This document shows positions 32,006-40,374 of a stretch of DNA of 40,629 bases, piece by piece. The translations under genes were made by a program, and so were the position numbers. Position 1 is the first letter of the stretch; every line of letters begins with the position of its first letter. Source of the DNA: Betaproteobacteria bacterium (GTDB lineage Bacteria; Pseudomonadota; Gammaproteobacteria; Burkholderiales; Rhodocyclaceae); NCBI GenBank assembly GCA_009777925.1, contig WRKX01000009.1:1-40629 (forward strand). The letters are read 5' to 3'. The notes under the pieces are model-generated. The model saw only the letters and a list, made by a program, of their open reading frames with translations. It was not told the DNA's origin and did no database searches.

Positions 32006-32088
32006 TTTCAAACCAGAGTTAGGTTTACGATAAATACCAGCTTTATTTACCTCGCCATAAATGGTGGAAGATTGCGCGAGTCCCACGC

Positions 32089-32910
32089 TCAACTCTGACA
32101 GTCAGGGCAATAAAAACTGGCGCGTCCGGCAAGCGGCGCGCGGCAAATCTCTGTGCCGCAGCGCAGGCAAGGTAAGCCTTCGCGCCCGTATACCGCGCAT
32201 TGCAACTGGAAACTGCCCGCGCCGCCGTCGCTATGCACATAGTCGCGCAAGCTGCTGCCGCCCGCCGCAATGGATTCCCGCAAGGTAGCAACAATAGCGT
32301 CCGCCAGCGCGGCAAGCTTATCCTCTCCGATCTTCCCCGCTTCCCTGAACGGGGAAATTCCGGCTTGATAAAGGCTCTCCGCCGCGTAGATGTTGCCCAC
32401 GCCCACCAGAAAACGCGCATCCATGATAATTGATTTGATCGGCGTTTTCCGTCCGGCGACCAGGCGAATCAGCCATTCCGGCGTAAATTCGGGCGATAAC
32501 GGCTCCATACCCAGCTTTGCAAGTAGCGGATGCGCTAACGGATCATCGCCCGCCTGCCATGCGATAAGCCCAAAACGACGTGGATCGCGGAAACGCAGCA
32601 GCATCCCCGGAAATACGAAATCCACATGGTCATGCCGCCCCGGTTCCGGAAAAGGAGGAAGCGCCAGGCGCAAGCTCCCAGACATGCCCAGGTGCAGAAT
32701 CAGCCAGCCTTTTGCCGCCGGCCAATGAAAAAGCAAATATTTGCCACGCCTGCGTATCTCCGCTAACTCTGACCCGCATAAACGCATATCCAGTCCGGCA
32801 GGGATCGGCTGGCGTAAATCGGCGCGACGCGCAGTAAACGAAACCAGCAGCCGCCCTACCAAGGGCAGCAATCCTAAGCGACTCACTTCAACTTCAGGCA
32901 ATTCAGGCAT
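32089..32910 (-). CDS. mutM: Formamidopyrimidine-DNA glycosylase
   Basis: MPELPEVEVSRLGL; GVGNIYAAESLY; C-terminal zinc finger C-x2-C...FYCPDCQ. Confidence 0.97.
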   Translation of the reverse strand: MPELPEVEVSRLGLLPLVGRLLVSFTARRADLRQPIPAGLDMRLCGSELAEIRRRGKYLLFHWPAAKGWLILHLGMSGSLRLALPPFPEPGRHDHVDFVFPGMLLRFRDPRRFGLIAWQAGDDPLAHPLLAKLGMEPLSPEFTPEWLIRLVAGRKTPIKSIIMDARFLVGVGNIYAAESLYQAGISPFREAGKIGEDKLAALADAIVATLRESIAAGGSSLRDYVHSDGGAGSFQLQCAVYGREGLPCLRCGTEICRAPLAGRASFYCPDCQS

Positions 32911-32987
32911 GGCTTTTATACGGCAATTTCTTGTCAATTTCAGGCTCAACGATTATTCTGCCCCATTCTTTCCCGCTTAGGGTAATT

Positions 32988-34244
32988 ATGAACCCAACTA
33001 CGGTACAGATAGTCAGCGCAGTCATTTTCGCTATCGCCATTCTGCATACTTTTTCCGCCAGTTTTGTCGAGCGTTTGGCGCATGTATTTCCTTCTCATGC
33101 CAGATTATGGCATTTACTTTCCGAAGTGGAAGCCGTGTTCGGTTTTTGGGCAATTGTGCTGATCGCCTTTATGGCGCTCCATAGCGGCCATGAAGAAGCA
33201 GCACGCTACCTTGACCAGCGGGATTATACAGAACCGATGTTCGTTTTCGCCATCATGGTGGTTGCCGCCTCAAGACCGGTTATGCAGTTTGCCGCCACTA
33301 TTGTGCGGGTTGTGTCCGGGATTATCCCCCTGTCGCGCCCGGTTGCGGTCTATTTCACCATCATGGCAATTGTGCCGCTGTTAGGCTCATTCATCACCGA
33401 ACCTGCCGCCATAACCCTGGCTGCATTTATGTTGAAAGAGCTTTACTATAGCAGGGGCATTTCTTCCCGCTTAATGTACGCCACGATAGGAGTTCTGTTC
33501 GTCAATGTTTCCATCGGCGGAGCCATGACCAGCTTTGCCGCTCCGCCGGTGCTGATGGTGGCGAAAACCTGGAACTGGGATAACTGGTACATGCTCACCC
33601 ATTTCGGCTGGCGGGTCGCGTTAGCGGTCTTCATCAACGCGCTTGTCGTCACCCTCCTGTTCAGGAAAGAACTTCGGCATATTTCCCTGCCTGCGCCAGA
33701 AAACAAAAGCGACGTACCCCTGATGATGGTAATCATTCATCTTTTCCTGCTTTTTGTTGTCGTGTTTTTCTCCCATCATCCACCGGTATTCGTCGGCGCT
33801 TTCCTGTTGTTCATGGGGTTGGCGACGACCTACCCACAATATCAGGAGCGCCTGATTCTGCGGGAAGGGTTGATGGTTGCCTTCTTTCTTGCCGGTCTTG
33901 TTACCCTGGGCGGGCAACAAATCTGGTGGCTGCAAAACCTGCTGAGCAAAATGGACGCGACCGGCATTTACTATGGCGCGACTGCACTGACCGCTGTTAC
34001 CGATAATGCCGCCCTTACTTACCTTGGCTCTCTGGTGGAAGGGTTAACAGAGGACTTCAAATACGCGCTTGTCGCGGGCGCGTTGACGGGCGGCGGACTG
34101 ACCGTGATTGCCAACGCCCCGAATCCAGCGGGGATGTCCATCCTGCGCGGCAATTTCCAGGGCAGTTCGGTAAGTCCGCTCTGGCTTTTTCTGGCTGCTA
34201 CGCCACCCACTGTGGTGACGATTCTGGCTTTCCGGTTGTTTTAA
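32988..34244 (+). CDS. Putative Na+/H+ antiporter (DUF1504-like)
   Basis: Multi-TM; GSFITEPAAITLAAFMLKELYYSRGISSRLMYATIGVLFVNVSIGGAMTSFAAPPVLMVAKTWNW. Confidence 0.8.
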   Translation: MNPTTVQIVSAVIFAIAILHTFSASFVERLAHVFPSHARLWHLLSEVEAVFGFWAIVLIAFMALHSGHEEAARYLDQRDYTEPMFVFAIMVVAASRPVMQFAATIVRVVSGIIPLSRPVAVYFTIMAIVPLLGSFITEPAAITLAAFMLKELYYSRGISSRLMYATIGVLFVNVSIGGAMTSFAAPPVLMVAKTWNWDNWYMLTHFGWRVALAVFINALVVTLLFRKELRHISLPAPENKSDVPLMMVIIHLFLLFVVVFFSHHPPVFVGAFLLFMGLATTYPQYQERLILREGLMVAFFLAGLVTLGGQQIWWLQNLLSKMDATGIYYGATALTAVTDNAALTYLGSLVEGLTEDFKYALVAGALTGGGLTVIANAPNPAGMSILRGNFQGSSVSPLWLFLAATPPTVVTILAFRLF

Positions 34245-34251
34245 GCAAGGC

Positions 34252-34278
34252 TTAAGTTTCGGCAAAAGTTGCCGATAT
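34252..34278 (+). promoter_or_regulatory. sigma-28 (FliA) promoter TTAAGTTT-N11-GCCGATAT
   Basis: Consensus TAAAGTTT-N11-GCCGATAA, one mismatch per box, exact spacing; upstream of YjfB-like gene. Confidence 0.75.
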
Positions 34279-34311
34279 AAACAGGATAACCCTAACGCGC
34301 AGGAGAAAAAT

Positions 34312-34497
34312 ATGGATATAAGCAATATCGGCGGCAGTCTGGCCGCGCAAACCTCAGACGCAGTGGGCCTTACCGTATTGAAGAACGCCATCAGGATTCA
34401 GGAGCAGGCTGCCATAGAGCTTCTTGAAGCTATACCTGACCCATCCGCTGCCAACAATCCGTCCCATTTGGGACAGACGATTGATGTACGGGCGTAA
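34312..34497 (+). CDS. YjfB-like putative motility protein
   Basis: 61-aa ORF MDISNIGGSLAAQTSDAVGLTVLKNAIRIQEQAAIELLEAIP resembles YjfB family; AGGAG RBS. Confidence 0.75.
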   Translation: MDISNIGGSLAAQTSDAVGLTVLKNAIRIQEQAAIELLEAIPDPSAANNPSHLGQTIDVRA

Positions 34498-34549
34498 TCA
34501 GCGCAAAAAACAGGACGCAAAGCATCCTGTTTGCCGTCCACAGAACCGT

Positions 34550-34644
34550 TATAGTGCTTTTCCTAAATAATCTTACTCTATCAACCTTCAGACATCCTAT
34601 CCAGCAAGCGAGAAAGGGTAAAAATAATTACGAGAAGCACTATA
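34550..34644. repeat. 95-bp MITE-like element A (TATAGTGCTTTTC...GAGAAGCACTATA)
   Basis: About 20-bp terminal inverted repeats; same length and ends as element B. Confidence 0.8.
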
Positions 34645-34673
34645 GACGGCTGTGTTCCTATAGGAAATTTAAA

Positions 34674-35060
34674 ATGGACAAGATTGACGATCTGAGAAGA
34701 AAGAGAAAGCGGGCGCATAAGCAACTTCAGGAACTCAAGTCGCCCGTATACGACATCTTTCTCAAAATGGAGCAGGCCACATACTCCGATGGCGCTTTGT
34801 CCAGGAAACACAAAGAACTGGTGGCTGTTGGAATCTCGGTAGTCATCAATTGCGAATCGTGCATGGAGTGGCACATCACCCAGGCCGCGCAAGCGGGCGC
34901 AACAGAAAAAGAAATCCTCGAAGCCATCGAAGTAGGCATTGAAATGGGCGGTGGGCCGGCGACGGCCTACGCCCGATTTGCCTTGGAGGTTATGGAAAGA
35001 GTTTGCCACGACAGAGACGCCGGAAATGAAGCAGCCGTCTATAGTACTTTCCGCAAATAA
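34674..35060 (+). CDS. AhpD-like / carboxymuconolactone decarboxylase family protein
   Basis: KELVAVGISVVINCESCMEWHITQAAQAGATEKEILEAIEVGI (CxxC..H motif). Confidence 0.88.
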   Translation: MDKIDDLRRKRKRAHKQLQELKSPVYDIFLKMEQATYSDGALSRKHKELVAVGISVVINCESCMEWHITQAAQAGATEKEILEAIEVGIEMGGGPATAYARFALEVMERVCHDRDAGNEAAVYSTFRK

Positions 35061-35134
35061 AAGTACGCTAATTCAGCGACGAAAGTAGTATCATCTGGAC
35101 ACTTAGCGTCCTTTTATCTACGAAAAGCACTATA
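35040..35134. repeat. 95-bp MITE-like element B (TATAGTACTTTCCG...CGAAAAGCACTATA)
   Basis: Terminal inverted repeats matching element A. Confidence 0.8.
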
Positions 35135-35206
35135 ATTCTCCGTCAACCTGACCGCCCAACAGCTAAACTTCTGCCTGTTACCGATTTTTGGACAGAGAAA
35201 CACACC

Positions 35207-35234
35207 TTGCCAAAAATATCATTTATGCTATAAT
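35207..35234 (+). promoter_or_regulatory. sigma70 promoter TTGCCA-N16-TATAAT immediately upstream of toxin ATG
   Basis: Read directly; -10 ends 6 nt before ATG 35241. Confidence 0.6.
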
Positions 35235-35240
35235 TAGCTC

Positions 35241-35576
35241 ATGTCCTACACCATCGCATACTACAATGCCTCCGTGCAGGCAACCATCGAAGAATGGCCA
35301 ACAGGCATCAGTGCCAGCTATGTGCGAATCGTGGAGCAGATGGTAGTGTCCGGGCCGAACCTTGGCTTACCATACACGCGCCCCTTTGGCGATGGCCTGT
35401 TTGAGATTCGCGCCAAGGGAGAGGAAGGTATCGGACGCGCGTTCTTCTGCTCCTTGAGCTCCTTGATAGGGCGGCGCATCGTTATCCTACACGGCTTCAT
35501 CAAGAAGACACAGCAAACCCCGCAAAAGGAATTGAAACTCGCCCGCAGGCGTTTGAAGGAGGTACTCAATGACTAG
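35241..35576 (+). CDS. RelE/HigB-like (phage Gp49-like) toxin
   Basis: LPYTRPFGDGLFEIRAKGEEGIGRAFFCSL...IVILHGFIKKTQQTPQKELKLARRRLKEV. Confidence 0.88.
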   Translation: MSYTIAYYNASVQATIEEWPTGISASYVRIVEQMVVSGPNLGLPYTRPFGDGLFEIRAKGEEGIGRAFFCSLSSLIGRRIVILHGFIKKTQQTPQKELKLARRRLKEVLND

Positions 35577-35898
35577 AAAAATCGAAACCGAAGAAGGCTA
35601 TCAGCCGGTGACGTTCGACCCAAAATCCCATGCTGCGAAAAAACGCGAGGCCGATCCAGTTTTTCGCGCCGCCTACGATGCGCTCGAAGACGAATTCGCG
35701 GCGCTGGCCGCGCTGCTTGCCGCGCGCAAGGATGCCGGTCTGACCCAAGCCGATGTGGCCGCCCGTATGGGTGTTTCGCAGCCTGTGCTTGCTCGCATCG
35801 AATCAAGTCTGGGCAGCCGCAAGCATTCGCCCTCTCTCGAAACCCTTAGGCGCTACGCTGGAGCCTGCGGGAAAAAACTTGTCATTCAAATGGTATAG
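35569..35898 (+). CDS. XRE-family HigA-like antitoxin
   Basis: HTH LTQADVAARMGVSQPVLARIES; overlaps toxin gene. Confidence 0.88.
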   Translation: MTRKIETEEGYQPVTFDPKSHAAKKREADPVFRAAYDALEDEFAALAALLAARKDAGLTQADVAARMGVSQPVLARIESSLGSRKHSPSLETLRRYAGACGKKLVIQMV

Positions 35899-36017
35899 CC
35901 CCGGCAGGCAGGCATTGCGCGTCCGATTGATCTTGCGCCTGATTTTGCGCTCAAGCAGATAGCCTAAGCTTAGGCGGGTTTGCAGCTTGCCTTGCACATT
36001 ACAACAGCCGCCCCATA

Positions 36018-36114
36018 CTATTCACCCGGCAATTAAGGGTTGCATCATATTTGCCATTTCGGCCCATATGGGGCGTGCCTCGAAAAGTCAAACCTTAATT
36101 GCCGGTTCAATATT
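36018..36114 (-). repeat. 97-bp dispersed palindromic element, copy 2 (inverted relative to copy 1)
   Basis: Reverse complement near-identical to 12458-12554. Confidence 0.85.
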
Positions 36115-37324
36115 CGTTCCGGTTATTTTGTCCCTCAGCTACCGATTCACGTGTAAATGGTTCCTGCCCGGACTGCCGCATGCGATGCCAGTGTCCGTAT
36201 CCCGCCATATCGGCAACAAACCGGACGATTCCATAGCAAAGCCAGCATAGAATCCGTGTAAACCAGGATTGATTGCCCGGCTTCAATTCCACCGCGCCCT
36301 CCTCTATCTCGCGCATAAGGCTTGCGGACAGTTGCGCCGCAAAATCCGTATCCAGAATGGCAAGATTGCTTTCCTTGGCAAGAAAAAGACTGAAAGGATC
36401 AATATTGGAGGAACCGACCGTCGCCCACGACTGATCCACCACCGCGACTTTCGCGTGCAAAAAACCTTTCCGGTAGGCAAAGATACGCACCCCGGAGCGC
36501 ATAAAATCGTCATATAACGCTCTGGACGCATAATGAAACAGCCAGTGGTCGCTCCTGCCCTGCACCAGCACGGTCACGCAAACGCCGCGTCTGGCAGCCG
36601 CAGTCAAAGCGCGGCGAAAGCGCCATCCTGGGAAAAAGTAGGCAATCGCCATCAACACCGTTTTACGCGCGTCGCCGATTGCTTCAAGATAGGATTTAGC
36701 GATGCTGTTGCGACGATAGAAACTGACATGCGGCAGAAAGGCCACCCGATGCTGGCCTGCCTCCTTTGTGGAGGACAGCGGAATTTCAGGGTAGCGAAAA
36801 TGCGGCTTGAAACTCGCTCGCGCAACGCCGCTCCATGTCCGGCGCAAGGTTTCAAGAATCGGACGCAGAACCGGCCCTTCTACCCGCACCGCGTAATCGG
36901 CATATTGGCCAATGTCGGACTCGGCGTCATCCATGATATTGATTCCGCCGATGAAGGCGACTTTCCCGTCAATGGCCGCGAGCTTGCGATGCAGGCGGCG
37001 CAGACGATAGCGGCTGACCTGGAAGAAAGCGACTTCTTCGCGGTAGATCAGATAGTGCGCTCCGGCGGCGGCAAGCGTCCTGCCAAAGCTATGCGAAAAG
37101 TGGCGCGCCCCAAAACCATCCACTATGACCCGCACGATGACCCCGCGCTTCGCTGCCCGCGCGAGCGCCTCTATAACCGTCTGACCGATACGATCATCTG
37201 CAAAGATATAGGTTTCCAACTGGATGTCGCGCCTCGCCCCATTTAAGGCGCTAATGAGCGCCGGAAAAAATTCCGCGCCCGAATGCAGCAAAGTCACCCG
37301 ATTGCCAGCGATGAACTCTGCCAT
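36107..37324 (-). CDS. Cardiolipin synthase / phospholipase D-like protein
   Basis: Two HxK motifs: RLHRKLAAIDGKVAFIGGINI and FLHAKVAVVDQSWATVGSSNIDPFS. Confidence 0.92.
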   Translation of the reverse strand: MAEFIAGNRVTLLHSGAEFFPALISALNGARRDIQLETYIFADDRIGQTVIEALARAAKRGVIVRVIVDGFGARHFSHSFGRTLAAAGAHYLIYREEVAFFQVSRYRLRRLHRKLAAIDGKVAFIGGINIMDDAESDIGQYADYAVRVEGPVLRPILETLRRTWSGVARASFKPHFRYPEIPLSSTKEAGQHRVAFLPHVSFYRRNSIAKSYLEAIGDARKTVLMAIAYFFPGWRFRRALTAAARRGVCVTVLVQGRSDHWLFHYASRALYDDFMRSGVRIFAYRKGFLHAKVAVVDQSWATVGSSNIDPFSLFLAKESNLAILDTDFAAQLSASLMREIEEGAVELKPGNQSWFTRILCWLCYGIVRFVADMAGYGHWHRMRQSGQEPFTRESVAEGQNNRNEY

Positions 37325-37337
37325 TTCTCTTGTCGCT

Positions 37338-38429
37338 TCAGGAAATTTGCAACATCCGTTCCAGCGACTGCTTCGCTTCCCCGGCCTCGCGCTCTGGAAC
37401 GACAATCTGGTTGACCACTTCCCCCGCAACGAGATTTTCCAGTGTCCAGGCCAGATGTTGCGGATCAATCCGCTGCATGGTGGAGCACATACAAACGATG
37501 TCGGACATGAATTCCACGATTTTGCCCTCCGGTGCAAGCTCTTTTGCCAGGCGCTCGACCAGATTGAGTTCCGTGCCTACCTGCCAATGTCCGGGCGTTT
37601 TCGCTTCCTTGATGGTTTTGACGATATATTCGGTAGAGCCGACTTCATCGGCGGCGGAACAAACCTCAAAATTGCACTCAGGATGGACAATGACCCGCCC
37701 TTCCGGGCAGCGAGCGCGAAAAGCGTCAATATGACGCTTCTGGAACATCTGATGCACCGCGCAATGCCCTTTCCAGAGCAGAATTTTCGCCTGCCGGATC
37801 GCCGCTTCGCTAAGCCCGCCCAAGGGTAGATCAGGATCCCAAACCTGCATTTCGGCAAGCGGAATGCCCATGTTGTAGCCCGTCCAGCGTCCCAAATGCT
37901 GATCGGGGAAAAAAAGCACTTTCGGGCGCTTCGCAAATGCCCAGCGCGTAATAGCAGCGGCATTGCTGGAGGTGCAGACGATGCCGCCATGCCGTCCGCA
38001 AAATGCCTTCAGGTCGGCGGCGGAGTTGATGTAAGTGATCGGCGTAAAAGTCTCTTCCACCGGGCAAACGCTCGCCAATTCGCGCCAGGAACGCTCGACT
38101 TTGGCAAGGTTGGCCATATCCGCCATGGAACAGCCCGCCGCAAGATCGGGCAAAATCACCTGTTGTTCCGGGCGGGAAAGAATATCCGCCACTTCCGCCA
38201 TGAAGTGCACCCCGCAAAAAACAATGCGCCTTGCATCCGTTGCCGCAGCCAGTCTGGCAAGTTTCAGGGAATCGCCGGTCAAATCAGCGTGCTGATAAAT
38301 ATCGTTGCGCTGATAGTGATGGCAAAGCAATGTCGCCTCCCTGCCCAGTTTTTGCCGGGCAACGCGGATGCGCTCCTGGCATTCGGCATCGGACAAGGAG
38401 TTGTATGCCGCAAAAGAAAAATTGCTCAT
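37338..38429 (-). CDS. nadA: Quinolinate synthase
   Basis: LCHHYQRNDIYQHADLTGDSLKLA, FCGVHFMAEVADIL, HPECNFEVCSAADEVGST, SDIVCMCSTMQRIDP. Confidence 0.97.
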   Translation of the reverse strand: MSNFSFAAYNSLSDAECQERIRVARQKLGREATLLCHHYQRNDIYQHADLTGDSLKLARLAAATDARRIVFCGVHFMAEVADILSRPEQQVILPDLAAGCSMADMANLAKVERSWRELASVCPVEETFTPITYINSAADLKAFCGRHGGIVCTSSNAAAITRWAFAKRPKVLFFPDQHLGRWTGYNMGIPLAEMQVWDPDLPLGGLSEAAIRQAKILLWKGHCAVHQMFQKRHIDAFRARCPEGRVIVHPECNFEVCSAADEVGSTEYIVKTIKEAKTPGHWQVGTELNLVERLAKELAPEGKIVEFMSDIVCMCSTMQRIDPQHLAWTLENLVAGEVVNQIVVPEREAGEAKQSLERMLQIS

Positions 38430-38443
38430 AACGCCCTGGCCGC

Positions 38444-38926
38444 TCACCACCCGAACATGACGTTAGCGCCGCCGGAAGCATTCACCCATGGCAAACCGGC
38501 CAGCCGCCAGCCGCCCACTTTGCCGCGTTGCAGATTTGCGTCCAGGTCTCCTTCAAAACCCTCCAGCACGTTGTAGCAAGCGGTAAATCCCTGTGCCGTT
38601 GCTGCTATCGCTGCCAGATCAGAGCGATGTCCGCTGCGGCAGATAAAAAGAATCAGCGATTCATTATCCACCTCGGCAAACAACTGCCGCATGAAATATG
38701 GGTTTTCCATTTTGCTCGGATAGTGCAGCCATTCGATTTCCACCGCGCCTGGAATGCGTCCGACGAAATCCAGCTCGGCGCGGGTACGAACATCCACCAG
38801 CTTTGCGCCCGGCGCGTTCTGCCAGACATGACAGGCTTCCGCAGGCGTCAACGCCCCGGCATAGGGGAGATTCGCGCTTTTCGTGCGCTCATGCGCCAGG
38901 CGCAGCAATTCATTCAATGTTCCCAT
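38444..38926 (-). CDS. Rhodanese-like domain protein
   Basis: KLVDVRTRAELDFVGRIPGAVEIEW, LILFICRSGHRSDLAA. Confidence 0.9.
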   Translation of the reverse strand: MGTLNELLRLAHERTKSANLPYAGALTPAEACHVWQNAPGAKLVDVRTRAELDFVGRIPGAVEIEWLHYPSKMENPYFMRQLFAEVDNESLILFICRSGHRSDLAAIAATAQGFTACYNVLEGFEGDLDANLQRGKVGGWRLAGLPWVNASGGANVMFGW

Positions 38927-39134
38927 GTCGTAAACCACCTATGAAAAAACTCAGGCAAGTATAACGCAGTCGTATGGGTAGCTCACGCCGCAATTGTTAT
39001 GTGTCAACCGGATAAATACAGAGTATGATTCATCGAATTCGCGCAGTTATTTTTACCGGAGCGCTTCACGCTGACAGGATTACAGGCAGGGCAAAATCCA
39101 GTTTTTCTGCAACACGAACAGATACGGAGAAACC

Positions 39135-40013
39135 ATGAACTTGTTTGGCCAACTGACACAGTTAATCGGCATGGGAGAGAAAGATTCTTCCCCAAAGAAT
39201 GAGGAACAGGAACTTCTGCTTGCCCGTACCATTGAAATGACCGACCGGCGAATCGCCAAGGTGGAATCATTCCGGGAAACCCTGTGGCCTGCCATCCAGT
39301 TCGCGCGTATCTATTTTTCCGAAGTCCTGGAAAGCATTCCCGGTCCATTTTTGCTGGACAATAAAAAATTCCCCTTCGAGGAGCTTTTTCCGAACCAGGA
39401 AGACCTGACTGCCTGTCTGGGGCGTTCCATTGCCACAAAGAATGAATTGCCGCGCCACATTCTGAAGAAACGTAAACGGGTCTTCGCCCTGCTTGGCATG
39501 CGCCCGCGCACCAGACAGGACGAGAAAATTCAACTGGTGGATCATACGCTCAGGAGCTTGCGCCGGTCGGCTGCCTCGGTGCGTCGCGCTATGCTGAGCG
39601 CTGCCTTTGAAAGCCTTTTACAAGGTTTTGCCAACCGCTATCTGCATCATGAAAAAAAGCTGGAGCAGTTGCGCTCGCAGCAGGAAATGCTTAGAAAATC
39701 CAGTAACACCTCAACCAGCCCGCCTGTAGACATGGGCGTTCCTGAACCTGATTTTCCCAAACTCATGCACGACCCCAAAGAAGTGCTTGCCCATCTTGTC
39801 GAGGAGTTGCACAATCCTGCCAGGCGCTTGCAATTGGAATACGACGACGGCTATCCCTTAGGCGCACAAGAGCATGGAAAAGATTACCTTCTACCGCAAC
39901 TGAAGACTCAGGATCGGCGTCATTGGTTCATTTGTATCGTTGAGTTTCCGGTCGCCATGGCGCAAGAGGCGCTTGACAAGGAAACGTACAACCACCGTTT
40001 TATTTTGATATAG
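39135..40013 (+). CDS. Conserved-looking protein of unknown function
   Basis: 292-aa ORF with plausible start and no recognised domain. Confidence 0.65.
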   Translation: MNLFGQLTQLIGMGEKDSSPKNEEQELLLARTIEMTDRRIAKVESFRETLWPAIQFARIYFSEVLESIPGPFLLDNKKFPFEELFPNQEDLTACLGRSIATKNELPRHILKKRKRVFALLGMRPRTRQDEKIQLVDHTLRSLRRSAASVRRAMLSAAFESLLQGFANRYLHHEKKLEQLRSQQEMLRKSSNTSTSPPVDMGVPEPDFPKLMHDPKEVLAHLVEELHNPARRLQLEYDDGYPLGAQEHGKDYLLPQLKTQDRRHWFICIVEFPVAMAQEALDKETYNHRFILI

Positions 40014-40153
40014 GGGTCGTGACCCTACGGAGGGATGTTTGTTATTTGTATGGGGCAGACTTCCGCGCCTATCCAGATCTGTTTCTATTGTCCGTCAGCA
40101 GACTGAGTTGGAGTTTGCTGGCGCTTACTCCAATCTACATGCCTTTGCGTCAT

Positions 40154-40183
40154 GTAGGGGCGCGATTTATCGCGCCCCTACAT
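40154..40183. repeat. Palindrome GTAGGGGCGCGATTTATCGCGCCCCTAC
   Basis: Perfect palindromic copy of the arms in 15088-15308. Confidence 0.75.
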
Positions 40184-40374
40184 GAAATAACTTGCGCCAG
40201 ATCATGTAAGCCAGCGTAATTGTATGGACTCGCCCAAGCCGAGGCGTCTAATAAGCGCCACGGTGGCATCATGATGATTTTGCCGACGACAGCGAGGACG
40301 AACCCAGCAAGAAATTAGAACGTGTCGTCAATAGGTTGTATAATATCTTGATTTTGTGCAAATAGGAGAAATTT

